Notes under the pieces: model-generated
What the model was told of the DNA's origin: nothing
Seen by the model: the letters and a program-made list of their open reading frames with translations, nothing else
Database searches by the model: none
Translations under genes and position numbers: made by a program
Part shown: one piece after another, positions 24,196 through 35,500 of the stretch
Layout: the number at the start of each line of letters is the position of its first letter
How positions within the stretch are numbered: position 1 is the stretch's first letter
Assembly (NCBI GenBank): GCA_959347315.1
Contig: OY365809.1
Location: 44,410,693 to 44,474,692, forward strand
Length of the DNA stretch: 64,000 bases
Origin: Bimastos eiseni
Taxonomy: Eukaryota > Annelida > Clitellata > Crassiclitellata > Lumbricidae
Direction of reading: 5' to 3'

Positions 24196-25554
24196 GGTGG
24201 CAAACAAGGTGACAAAACAACGGAGGTCAGAAGAAGACTGGAAATAACGTGATTTAATGCAAAAAAATTAGAAGGAAACTAAGCCTTTTTGGACGTATAT
24301 GTAGAAAGAATGACAAAAGGAAAGGAGGAAACTGTAATGAAGGGAGTTATGAAGGGTGAAGACGACGCGGAAGACCACAGAGTGAATGGACGATAATATG
24401 GAATAATGCAAAAGGTCCTTCAAAGTTTAAGGATAGCAGCGCAAGACAGAGAACTATGGAAACAGATGATAAAAGTTGCATTGGGCGCCTACGGGTCTTC
24501 GACTCATGGACTATGATGATGATGATGAAAGTGGCACCGGTTAATGCTCAAGGCATTCGGTTATTATAAGTCGCGGTGAAATAACAAGCTTCTTGTTGAT
24601 TACTTTGAAGACATGTTTTCTTAATGAAAACTAGGTAGCCGTTTCTTTTTTATAATAACCAACAGCGCATTTACATGCATGGTTTTTAAGTTTGAAGCTA
24701 AAGTTTGAAGTCCTCGTCGGACACCTTGTTTACCTGAAAACTGTTATAGCGCCGCCACTTTGCACAGGCTCCCACAGCGCCCTCTACGCCAGAGCCGCTT
24801 ATTCAATAAGCCCAAGGATTCGTCCACACAACCTACTAAACTTAGATGCAGATTTTAAAATAAAACGAGTAACTCGATGAAGCAGCCTCGATCTCCTATT
24901 AATTTAGGCGCTCCAGTAATTAGGCTATAGTGAACAACGCTATAATTATTATGAGCTGCTGGCCAGATACAGCATGTGATGTGTTATTTGCAATTCAATT
25001 TCACGCGCCTATGAGCGTGTGCAGTGAGTGTATGATATTATATCCTTGTTAGAGTGACGGTGTTGGACTGGTGATGGAGTTGCATAATTGAAGCGAACTA
25101 CATAGAAAGATAGCCTGCTGTTTTATTAGCATTGTGTGAATCAGGCTCTGAAAGCGCCTTATATACGAGGTGCTCAGAGGCTAACCAGTAACATGTGCAG
25201 CTCATAAATTAGATAGGCCTAGTTTCTTTTAACTGTACCACATGGCGTAAGATATACCTTACACCTTATAGCTTACACCGTGAATGTACGGTCTACTCTG
25301 AATCGCCATGTTGCATTAATTGTCGAATATAAACTTAAAAACACCTGGGTATAACATGGAAGTGATAAGAAGCCAACAAAAGCTGTGTGATTGACTTAGA
25401 TTATGTCCGTGACTACATCCGGGAATTTTGGAGTATAAAATTTTGAAATTTTGAAATATAAATATAAATATATATAGTCTACATATATATATATATATAT
25501 AAAGTCGTTTTGTTTCGTTAAAAAGTACAAGCGCGACTGCTGATTTGTCCTCCA

Positions 25555-25556
25555 AA

Positions 25557-25632
<76 letters not shown>
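25555..25632 (+). repeat. (TA)n microsatellite
   Basis: About 60 bases of pure TA after an ATT run. It directly abuts the left arm of the long inverted repeat. Confidence 0.95.
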
Positions 25633-25633
<1 letters not shown>

Positions 25634-25953
25634 TTAAGCCGATGCATACATGTAGGTTAATATTAATGTTTTAATAAGTGAAAAACGTAAAAATGAACAA
25701 TATAAAAATGAGCTAATGATTTCATTTTAATCGCTGGTATCTGGAGACCTAATATTATGGGTCATCGGACCGCCAGGAAACTGGATCGATGAGCAGAAGG
25801 CGTGCCATGCTTAAATGGAAGTTGATGATAATCGTCTGCTTAGATAGAAGTGGAAAAGTCGATGGAAACTGTCTTGATGAAACGACCAATGTCTAAAGTT
25901 GTTGGGGGAACGGAAGCCAGCGGACGTGCAGCGCACTCTTCTCCTAATTTTTG
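25631..25953 (+). repeat. Left arm of a 323-bp inverted repeat
   Basis: Exact reverse complement of 26,696-27,018 wherever compared, with no length difference. The outer side of both arms is a (TA)n run. Confidence 0.9.
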
Positions 25954-26300
25954 TATATATATATATATATAAAGTCGTTTTGTTTCGTTAAATAAATATA
26001 TATATATATAACTTGCAATATAAATAACGTGTGTTAAAAAGGAGATTTTTGACTGGAGTAGCATAAATTTATAGAGTACCCGCGGGTGTCACTTGTGTAT
26101 CTCTGCATAGCCAACCACAGACATATCGCACGCAATGTATAAGACGATAACTGACTGACGGTTTCATGTATCCATTCCATATATGTTAGTCCCAGTCTCG
26201 ATCCCCTTCTTTATCCAAAAAGTTCTGAAGCATTAGGTAGGCCTATACGTAGACGGAAATACGCAGGGCGAGAAGGGATGAATGGTAGTGCTGGATGTGT

Positions 26301-26500
26301 NNNNNNNNNNNNNNNNNNNNNNNNNNNNNNNNNNNNNNNNNNNNNNNNNNNNNNNNNNNNNNNNNNNNNNNNNNNNNNNNNNNNNNNNNNNNNNNNNNNN
26401 NNNNNNNNNNNNNNNNNNNNNNNNNNNNNNNNNNNNNNNNNNNNNNNNNNNNNNNNNNNNNNNNNNNNNNNNNNNNNNNNNNNNNNNNNNNNNNNNNNNN
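26301..26500. other. Assembly gap of 200 N
   Basis: Exactly 200 undetermined bases, probably a conventional gap size. Open frames crossing it are meaningless. Confidence 1.
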
Positions 26501-26620
26501 ATTGGAGAGGATGCCTATTGGGGATAGCTGGCATCCTTGCCTCAATATCCTTCCCACTCTAAGCACTCTTCCTGATTCTTGGTATTTCTCGTTTGATGTT
26601 ATTTTCACTCTCTGTCCCAC
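26501..26620 (-). pseudogene. Fragment of a non-LTR reverse transcriptase
   Basis: The minus-strand translation includes YQESGRVLRVGR and RQGCQLSP, the conserved block before the LINE reverse transcriptase active site. It runs into the gap. Confidence 0.5.
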
Positions 26621-26695
26621 AGACGAGTAGTCGAGTAGGCCTACTCCAGAAAAAAAGATAGCTTACAGCCATGTTGAAGAGACGCCTAGACTCAG

Positions 26696-27015
26696 CAAAA
26701 ATTAGGAGAAGAGTGCGCTGCACGTCCGCTGGCTTCCGTTCCCCCAACAACTTTAGACATTGGTCGTTTCATCAAGACAGTTTCCATCGACTTTTCCACT
26801 TCTATCTAAGCAGACGATTATCATCAACTTCCATTTAAGCATGGCACGCCTTCTGCTCATCGATCCAGTTTCCTGGCGGTCCGATGACCCATAATATTAG
26901 GTCTCCAGATACCAGCGATTAAAATGAAATCATTAGCTCATTTTTATATTGTTCATTTTTACGTTTTTCACTTATTAAAACATTAATATTAACCTACATG
27001 TATGCATCGGCTTAA

Positions 27016-27018
<3 letters not shown>
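26696..27018 (-). repeat. Right arm of a 323-bp inverted repeat
   Basis: Reverse complement of 25,631-25,953. It continues into a (TA)n run to 27,057. Confidence 0.9.
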
Positions 27019-27059
<41 letters not shown>

Positions 27060-27954
27060 GACTGTATTTCAATTCAATTTTGACTTAATAGTTCTTTTTA
27101 TCTAATTTTCGGACCTCCTGTATATTGCTACTAAGACTGATTTTTACTTGTACTAGGCAATATATACTTTCATATTGGAGAAATCGTGTTTTTTTATTAT
27201 TGGAAGCAATAAATTGAATTGGAAGCAATAGGCCTAACTTGACTTATATTTTTTCACTTGAAATATTAGTATTATATAAGTGTCAATATAATAGGCTATA
27301 GATATGAATTAACTACCACTGTCAGTCAATAAAGAAAAATCAATGGTTTGATGATTTGTTTATAAAGTTGTTAAGATTATTAAGAATTAAAAAAATGAGC
27401 CAACGCTGTTTCATTATTATATAAATTTGCATATAAAAAATTATAAATAATTTAGCAAAATTCACGGCCCATAAAATTCGGCTGTAGGCCTAATAGTTTG
27501 CCTATAACAGGCCCTGTCCGTTTCTACAAAATTCTTGCTGTTCCGAATTTAAGGACAACACGAATTTTATATCTAAGATGATGTGGGTGCATATAGAAAC
27601 ACTTAGGTCTACTATATAGGCTCTACAGCTCAGCCCAATCGGATAGATTGGATTTAGGCGATTTAACACTCAAGGTGCAAAATTGAATGATGTAGCCTAA
27701 ATGTTCTGGTAGTTGTATGTTCTGATGTAACGGAAATACAATACTTCAGCAGAATTTTCTCTTCAATCCCGCTTCTAGGCTTATATACATGTAGGCCTAC
27801 TCAAGCGTGATTCTTGTCATCGATCCAGCTTCCACTAAAGCAGAATATTCTCATCGATAGCGTTTCAACTCAAGCGTGATTATTTTCATCAATTCAATAC
27901 AGCTTCTACTTATAAATAGGCAATTATTCTGTCACTTCTACGCCTGTGTGTGAC

Positions 27955-28004
27955 ATATATATATATTATATATATATATTATATATATATTATATATATA
28001 TAAT
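27955..28004 (+). repeat. TA-rich microsatellite
   Basis: ATATATATTATATATATATT-type run. Confidence 0.85.
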
Positions 28005-28304
28005 ATTTTTGCTATTTTTGCTGTGTCCATCAATATATTGATCATTAAATGCCACGTGTCAGCTGTCAACGGGAATATGTTGGTTGGTTCCACGCTTGTG
28101 CGTGGGCCTATCAACGATGACTCTTTTCAGATTACTGTGCATGCATAGTTTTGCTGAAAGATACAGTTTTACTCGTTAAATGTGACATTTAACATCATTA
28201 AGGCCTCTGAGTTGACATCTTGAAGTAAGCCTACACTATACAAATGTTTGATTACATTACATAACATTTAATCGAATACAATGGATGAACCAGAGGTGTA
28301 AAAA

Positions 28305-28612
28305 ACCAAGAACTAAAAAAAACAAAAGTTGTTTTTTGTTTTTTTGTTTTATTTGGCTTTTTGTTTTTAGTTATCCTTTGGATTTTTTCACAACAATTTT
28401 GTTAAAAAAAGCATCAAACACAGCATGAAAAAGATCTCCAACTCGTTTATATAATTAATTTAGCTTGATTTCGGACTGAATAACTCATAATAAGTAATAT
28501 AATAGTAATATTAGTAAAAATTGAATAATAATATTTTTTTTTAAACCAAAAAACCAAACAATTGCCAGTTTTGGTTTTTTAATTTTAAAAAAAACAAATA
28601 ACCAAAAAACCA
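28305..28612. repeat. A-tract/T-tract inverted repeat region
   Basis: Runs of AAAAAACAAAAG, TTTTTTGTTTTTTTG and later ACCAAAAAACCAA against TTGGTTTTTT pair with each other over about 300 bases. No coding frame is present. Confidence 0.5.
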
Positions 28613-28637
28613 AGATGTCTTGCAGCCCTGGGATGAA

Positions 28638-29058
28638 CAGGGCTGTAAGTAATACCGGAAAAAGTAGGCCTATTGCAAAAGCAATACCAGTACTTCTTAT
28701 AATTAAAGTATTGCGATACCAATACTTTTTCTTAAAAGTATTGCGATACCAAATACCAATGCCATTACTTTTACCAATACTTTCTCATACATTCTAAGGA
28801 TTTTTAGGCCTACATTTTTAGCGATGATGGCCTTATAATTTTCTCTAACTGATTGCGGTTTGAAATTCAGACACATTAAATGAATATAGTTCATGATCGC
28901 GACTTAATCAAGCGGACGAGATTTAGGTCTATAGCGGAAAAGTATTGGAAGGCCTATCGAGTATGGCTGACCATGCTAAAGAAAAGTGTCTCGATATTGG
29001 AGAAAAGTATCGACGTTACCAAATATTGTGACAATTCATCGCGATATAAACTGTCCTG
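28638..29058. mobile_element. Non-autonomous hAT-like element
   Basis: Starts CAGGGCTGT and ends ACTGTCCTG (7-8 matching terminal bases). It is flanked by GGGATGAA and TGGATGAA (7 of 8), an 8-bp duplication as hAT elements make. The interior repeats AAAGTATTGCGATACCAA-type words. Confidence 0.6.
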
Positions 29059-30394
29059 TGGATGAATGATAATGAATAATAACAATAATAATCTTTCCGT
29101 CGCGAACCTTTCGTCGCAGTAGGCCTATAGAATCTTCGGACTAACGATCGACCTTCATTCGGACTATCGACCGGACACCAACTAAAGTACTCTAGACTTA
29201 AATAATACGACGGAACTGTGGAATCTAGCAAGCACTATATAAGAGCAAAGGCTAAAAATTATATCCAATACCTATTCCACAGCTCCAGCCACCTAGCCAC
29301 CTACCGATTTTCTTCTAAGTGGTCGTTGTTGCTCTGAGCTCTGTAACCGCAAGTGAGACCGAGAAGGGACAAGGACCGAGTTTATATAGGCCTAGGCCTA
29401 CTGTCCAAGCCCAGCCCACTCCAGCATTCCTATCCCGGCTGCAGTCTATGATCAAGATTAAATGCATTGTTAAGTTAAATAATTATATCATAAGTGTTCG
29501 ATCAGTAAGAAGTAGGCGTATCAGTCTAACTGAACATCCAACAGCACCATAGCAATTGGAAAAGCAATCGAATCTGTAGGTTACGGCATTGCGTACATTT
29601 CATATGCGCTTTAAAGTCAATCACCATTCATTTGACATTTTATGTCATTTTAAGACTAATTTTAAAGAGATTTTGCAGTGAGCAAATTAGACCGCAGTAT
29701 ATGGACACATGCCACACTATAGGCTATCAATAGACCTAAATCTTTTGACTTGACCGAGATCGAGTAGAATCCAGGTTTAAGTGTGCCCACTTGTGAGCCA
29801 GTAGGCCTACCAATAGGCCTTATCGGTTCCCTATCTGCCAGCGCACTGAGTCTATAGCTGCATTGGTTCGGAGCTGTCACCATTGCTTCGCTCCAACATA
29901 TATCTTCTTAGGCTCTGCTGCCTGACTTCAGGTAACCAAGGCTCTACTTTCCCTTTAGAAAAAAAGTTCTCTTGGGTTCTTTCGCTCGTATTCCAACCAT
30001 GCGGAATCGAGTCTTTCCTGTGGTAAGCCCAGTGATCTGGAATGGTCCTCCCAGTGAAGGACCTCTAGCACGTATACAGCTGGAGATGTGGCCATAGTTG
30101 GGAACTTGCAATGCTATTCGGCTAAATGGGTGGCTGCAGAGTAGAGCTGAATCTACACCTGGGACGCAAACTTAAACTATCGTCACAACGAAACTTATTA
30201 TACTGTTCTTTTCGGACAATAATGCTTATAATCTTCGCTTAATTTCAAACTGACAGACCGCAGTATGATTGTAAGAACAGTATGAGTGAATGATGACGAG
30301 CTATAAGAGGAGTATAATTTAACCGTCGGTAGCCACGCAGGGCGCCATTACGCTATACATCTTATTTTTAACAAACGCCGCCGCCTAGCGAAAG

Positions 30395-30492
30395 AAGGAA
30401 TGAAGTCAACTTTAGGGGGGATTCGGGTTTCGATCTCGGTACGTCAAGCGCTGCGTCCCAGTGTGTTCACCACTGCTCTAACTCTCCCTCCC
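30395..30492 (-). repeat. tRNA-derived SINE head
   Basis: Minus strand: A-box-like TTAGAGCAGTGGTG, then B-box-like GAGATCGAAACCC. It is followed by non-tRNA sequence. Confidence 0.45.
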
Positions 30493-31067
30493 CCAGTCAT
30501 CCAGAGGGTAGATGATCGAGTGAGACCGGGCAAGAATTCTTGAAACGGTGAGACTTGAGTTTCAATTGAAAAGCCCGAGGAATGCACCATCTATCAGCTT
30601 TATAAATTTGGAGATTACGATTACGATAACCTTCAGAGGTTAACCTCTAAAAATATCACACAGGCCTATTGGCTAACCTGGGGTAAATTTTTCACCTCGC
30701 ACTATTTGAGGGGTTTGCCACGAAATTGTGCAATAGCCTATTCTTGGTGAACAGCGTGGTATCATATTCAACATGAAATTGCAAAAAACAGAAACCTAAA
30801 TAATATGGACCGTCATCTTAGCATTGTCATCGATCCTGCAGTCCTTAAAGCATGTATTGGCCTAAAGGGCTCACAAAGTTCCTTTATTACATGCACCTCT
30901 TGTATTTTCTAAATTGTATTTGTAAATTGTATTGCCCACTTTTCTATCAATCAATAAATCGATTAATCAAACAAACAAACTTAATCTTTAAGAAATCTAC
31001 TCAGAGGCGCTCCCAATCCAACCTCGGTCATATAAGACATTTTCAGCTAAGAATAGGCATGGATCTA

Positions 31068-31330
31068 GGACAATTACCCCCGGACAATTAACCCCCGGGC
31101 AATTACCCCCGGACAATTACCCCCGATGTAAATAACCCCCCGAATAGTATAAGGGTAAGACGCGACATATATACATAAATAAATGTATATACATACATAG
31201 TACTACATACGTACATATACATACATACATACATACATGCATGCATACATACATACATACAGACATACGCACATACATACCTACATGCGTACATACATAC
31301 ATGCATACATGTATGCATGCATACAGGTAC

Positions 31331-31361
<31 letters not shown>

Positions 31362-31473
31362 TGTATGTATGTATGTATGTATGTATGTCGTGTCTTACCC
31401 TTATACTATTCGGAAGGTTATTGTCCGGAGTGATAATTTGTACGGGGGGTAATTGTCCAGGGGGCAATTGTCC
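31068..31473. mobile_element. Hairpin element with GGACAATTACCCCC termini
   Basis: The left arm (31,068-31,167) carries four tandem GGACAATTACCCCC-type units and CGAATAGTATAAGGGTAAGA. The right arm (31,388-31,473) is its inverted counterpart. The spacer is (CATACATA)n running into (GTATGTAT)n, so nearly the whole 406 bp can fold into one stem. No coding capacity. Confidence 0.65.
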
Positions 31474-31609
31474 TGTTACCGGCATATATATAGAGGAAGA
31501 ACGGCCAGTCAGCTTGACGCTTTTTTAAATGATATTTCCGGGAATTCTGGATGAGTACTGCAACTGTGGCGGAAGCACGCTCAGAGATGACAGATTTGGC
31601 GGGTGCTTT

Positions 31610-32180
31610 GGTGGGAAATTTGACCGTTTGATGGGTACTTTGATGGGCGTTTTGGTGAATGACTTTATGGGTGTTTTGATGGGTGATTTGATGGGTGACT
31701 TGATGGGTGTTTTGATGGCTCTTTCGGAGGGTGATTTGATGAATGCTTTAGCGGGTGCTTTAGTGGGAGATTTGATGAGTACTTTGATGGGTTTTATGGT
31801 GAATAATTTTATGGGTGCTTTGATGGCTGTTTTTATGGGTGTTTTGGTGGGTTACTTGATGGGTGCTTTGATGGGTCGTTTGAGGGGAGGGGTGATTTTA
31901 TGGGCGCTTTAGCGGGTGCTTTCTTGGGAGATTTGATGGGTGCTTCGATGTGTGTTTTGGTGAATGAATTGATGGATGCTTTGATGGGTGTTTTGGTTGG
32001 GTGGTTTGGCGGGTGATTTGATGGGTGCTTTGGTTGGGAGGTTTGATGAGTGATGTGGCTGGTGGGTTGGTTGATATTATGGTTGGTTGGGTTGGTGGGT
32101 GGTTTTCTGGGTGGCTTGGTGGGTGTTTTAGTGGGTGATTTGGTGGGTGGGTTGGTGAGTTATTTACTGGGTGGTTTGCT
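31610..32180 (+). repeat. Degenerate 12-bp G/T-rich tandem array
   Basis: About 45 variants of TTGATGGGTGCT. They keep a frame open for 127 codons (31,529-31,912), giving LMGVLMGDLMG-type repeats, but with no other sign of being a gene. The strand is nearly free of C. Confidence 0.85.
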
Positions 32181-32417
32181 GGTTTGCTTAATTTACGATT
32201 ATGTAAATGGTAACGGTACGATAATCTTAATTGTAAGATAGTGATATTTATATCTGTCGTTGTATACTCCCGTCAAGTTATCCTGGCATACAGAATTTTT
32301 CGATTACACGTCATACAGCGAGTTAGGCTCTGAGTTTTCAGAGTGGAATCACATATGGTGAAATACTTACTTGCCTGAAAAATTCGTGTCCCTGCGTTTA
32401 AGTGGCTCTTTTTTCAA

Positions 32418-32425
32418 ACTTCCGG
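32418..32425 (+). promoter_or_regulatory. ETS/GABP-type motif upstream of STARD7
   Basis: ACTTCCGG lies 81 bases before the STARD7 start codon. This element is common close to transcription starts of housekeeping and nuclear-encoded mitochondrial genes, which fits the inferred role of STARD7. The transcription start itself cannot be placed from sequence. Confidence 0.4.
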
Positions 32426-32505
32426 TTTGCTGCATCACGTTTGGTCCCGTGGTGACCGCAGCGTGATGAGGATATCGGTGGATATATATTGGACCGAAGT
32501 ATACA

Positions 32506-35500
32506 ATGGCTTCAAGCGTTTTGCAGACATACCTATATTCGTCTCGTAACATTTTATCAAGTACCATCAATTCCTGGTCGAAATTCGAGACTTTAAGACG
32601 TGGGACTGTCGATCCGCGTTCCCCGCTTGGGCGATATATTTCCTCCTGTTGCCGTCGAAAGTTTAACCTTCACCTTTTGCGTCCGGCGAATCGAATTTTC
32701 CCCAGTGTTAAACAGTTGTCCATCTGGCAAATACTCAACCAGCTGCGGTCGTCTGTGAATGACAAAATTCTGGTGTTGCTTGTTCTTTTTGGTCGGCAGT
32801 TTAACGCCATAGCCGCTCAGCGTATTCGCAGAGCTGTTCAGATAATCAATCTCTATAACAACCTGGGCTATGACCGACGCATGGTGCGGAACATCGTGGA
32901 GAAGATCGGCGATGCTTTTCCCAGGAAGTTGGGAAGTCGGCCTTTCGGGCTTCTGCTGGGTGCGGCGTTTTTCTCATGGGACAAGGAAAGAATTTCTGAC
33001 GATGAGCTAACAAAGTTGGTCTGATTGCGTCTTGCTTAGTTTAACTTTTAATACTCGGACGCATCAACATATCTTTCTGTTTGGGTAATAATTTAAAAAA
33101 TTCATTAACAGCCTTCTCTTTATCTCAATTTGGTTAATATTTCGTTTTGATGACAGGTTTTTAACATAGAACAGGTAACAAGAACTTCTGGACTTTAATT
33201 GACACCGACTTTACATTAGAAAGCAAATGTATCAGAAATTTTAAAATAGGAAGAAACTATACATAGCAGATAGCATAGACTAATAATTAATTAAAAGGAA
33301 TCCTTACTTGTATCTGTGGCCTTGTGGTAACATTTCTTGCAGGTACGGTGCTCTCCTTTTCTCTGTTTTCACAATTGTTTCGTGGGTTGTTGTATTAAGT
33401 TCAGATTACGTATGTACTTTATTTTGACTGCAGGGTGGCTGATGAGATTTCCTATGTTCATCGTACAAAAGCCGGTCAGTGTCTTGATGAGGGTGGTGAC
33501 CACTTCGTAGACTGGGAGAAGGTGATCGATAAAGGCTCTTTGACTCTCTGGCGTAAACCAGTTCCTAACAGTTACCTGTACGAGTATAAAGGTAAACCAA
33601 CCTGTAGGAAATATACAGATGGTGCCTATAATTAATTGAGTTTGAGTGTCAGAGGTGAAATTTGGTTTACATTATATTAAATGAGTTTTCACTGTGCACA
33701 GGAGGTTAAATATTTCTAAACTAATCGGTGTAAGGCTGTAAGCAGCAAAGTTCCCTCTAATTTTTTGGGAGATGGTGTACAGGAAAACCTAGAATGTTCA
33801 GCAGCTCAGTTGTTGCTTAAATTATCGATTTTTATTTATCATTTAAATGCGAACTATATTTATAATTATTACTATTTTGCATTTTTGTAGTTATAAATGG
33901 ATGAATGCATGATTATGGCTAAAAAACTTCTATAGTGTCACCGTAATAATGCACAGGGCATCAACTGACGGCGCACCAAAACAAATCCGAAATCTGGTCA
34001 AATCCAATAGGTCAGTCCAAAGAGACAAAAGACAGTTTAAGGAGGATAGGCAAGGGCAAACAAAAAGGTCATGAGGTAATGAATTCCAGAACTTTGGACT
34101 GGCAACAGAGAAAGCCCGCATACCAAGACTTGTCCTAACAGGAGCTATAGCAAGGGACAAGAAATCGGAAGACCTTGTCGAGTGATGATGACCCTGAGGG
34201 ACAAGCAAAGTGCGTAGGTACTCCAGCTGACCAGAAGAAAATGTCTTATAGGTAATTACACCAATTTGAAATTTAATTCATTGTTGAACAGAAAGCCAAC
34301 ATGATTGGGTAGAGGATAGATAGGTAACTGGGTGGGTGAGTAGTATATGGATGAATGGGTAATGGATGAATGAAGGGTGGATGATGGGTTGTTTTTGTTA
34401 ATTGTATGTATTTTAGAGCTGTGCCAATATCGCTTTTTGCCGATTATGCTGATACCGATTATTGCCGATTATTCGTTTGCCGATACACGATTATTTAGCA
34501 GATTATTTTACCGATTATTTTACCGATTATTTTACCGATTATTTCATTGTGTTTCCCAAGATGACCGGTTCTAAAAGATAGACCTACTGCTACTGCCTAT
34601 TGTTGTGATACAAGCAAAATATTTGCTCTGTAGGCGATGTATACATGTAGTTGGGGACTAATCCTAGGCATCCAATACAGATTAGGCACACCACCCGCTG
34701 TCGACCTTGCATGACGGAGGAGGGGAACGATAATCCATGTAACTAGAGGCCTTCTTCTAACATGCCAATGATGCCATTCTCTTCCCAGACAAGCCAATTT
34801 TATGACTAGCCAATTTGGCCTAAAATGACATGACTGTGCCCAGGGTAATCAAGCAGGCTGTGCACAACAGGCTACAGCTGTAGACACTTTCCCACGGTAC
34901 TAGCAGTCTAGCACAATGGTTATTGGGTGGTCTGAAGTTGAAGCCCAGTTCCTCACGCCATGGGAAGCGAACGGAATGCTGTCCTTCACAGACCAAATGA
35001 TGTTGCTGTCATCATTTTGCTCTTAAAGACTGAAAATAATGTTATAAAATTTAAAAAAATAGTTTTTAATATCGGCGCTGATTATCTTGCCGATATCTGA
35101 TATCACCGATATCTATATAATTGGTATAATCGGTAAAGCTCTAATGTATTTTCATTTAAAAATGAAATGTTTTTGTTTTGCTGTAGTCTATGGAACTTAC
35201 CATGACCTTCCGGCTCGTGCTTTCTTTGCCGTTCAGGTTTGTTGATTTTAATTGGATTCTTTGATTTGGAAAATGTTCTGTTGGCACACCATTAAACAAT
35301 GCTTTGTTACCTCTAATAGAGGTATATAAACTGGTATTATAGTTTTACCTGTTTATTTTAATGATGACTGCTTTGTACAGGGTTGAACTCCACCTTTTGC
35401 CTTTACAGTTATGCTATATCACAAAAGTTTCTTTTCCAAATATTTGTTTCCCATGGAAATGGGATTAACTGGTGGTATTGTCTGGTTTAGGTGGATCTGG

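Larger units (their letters stand above)
22460..24530 (+). pseudogene. Non-LTR retrotransposon fragment, interrupted by another LINE
   Basis: The left part (to 22,746) encodes NNLRFADDMEMLEES and LNIDAKKTGFVIN, the catalytic-site region of a non-LTR reverse transcriptase. The right part (24,010-24,530) restarts with the same DNA and continues to a degenerate basic C-terminal region around 24,370 and a (GAT)n tail at 24,510-24,528. The frame is broken and there is no sign of activity. Confidence 0.65.

Noticed and set aside
26211..26630. Several long frames across the gap
   Set aside because: Most of their length is undetermined sequence; only the reverse transcriptase fragment at the right edge is meaningful.
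31103..31528. Overlapping frames rich in Met, Tyr, Cys and His on both strands
   Set aside because: They come from the (CATACATA)n/(GTATGTAT)n centre of the hairpin element.
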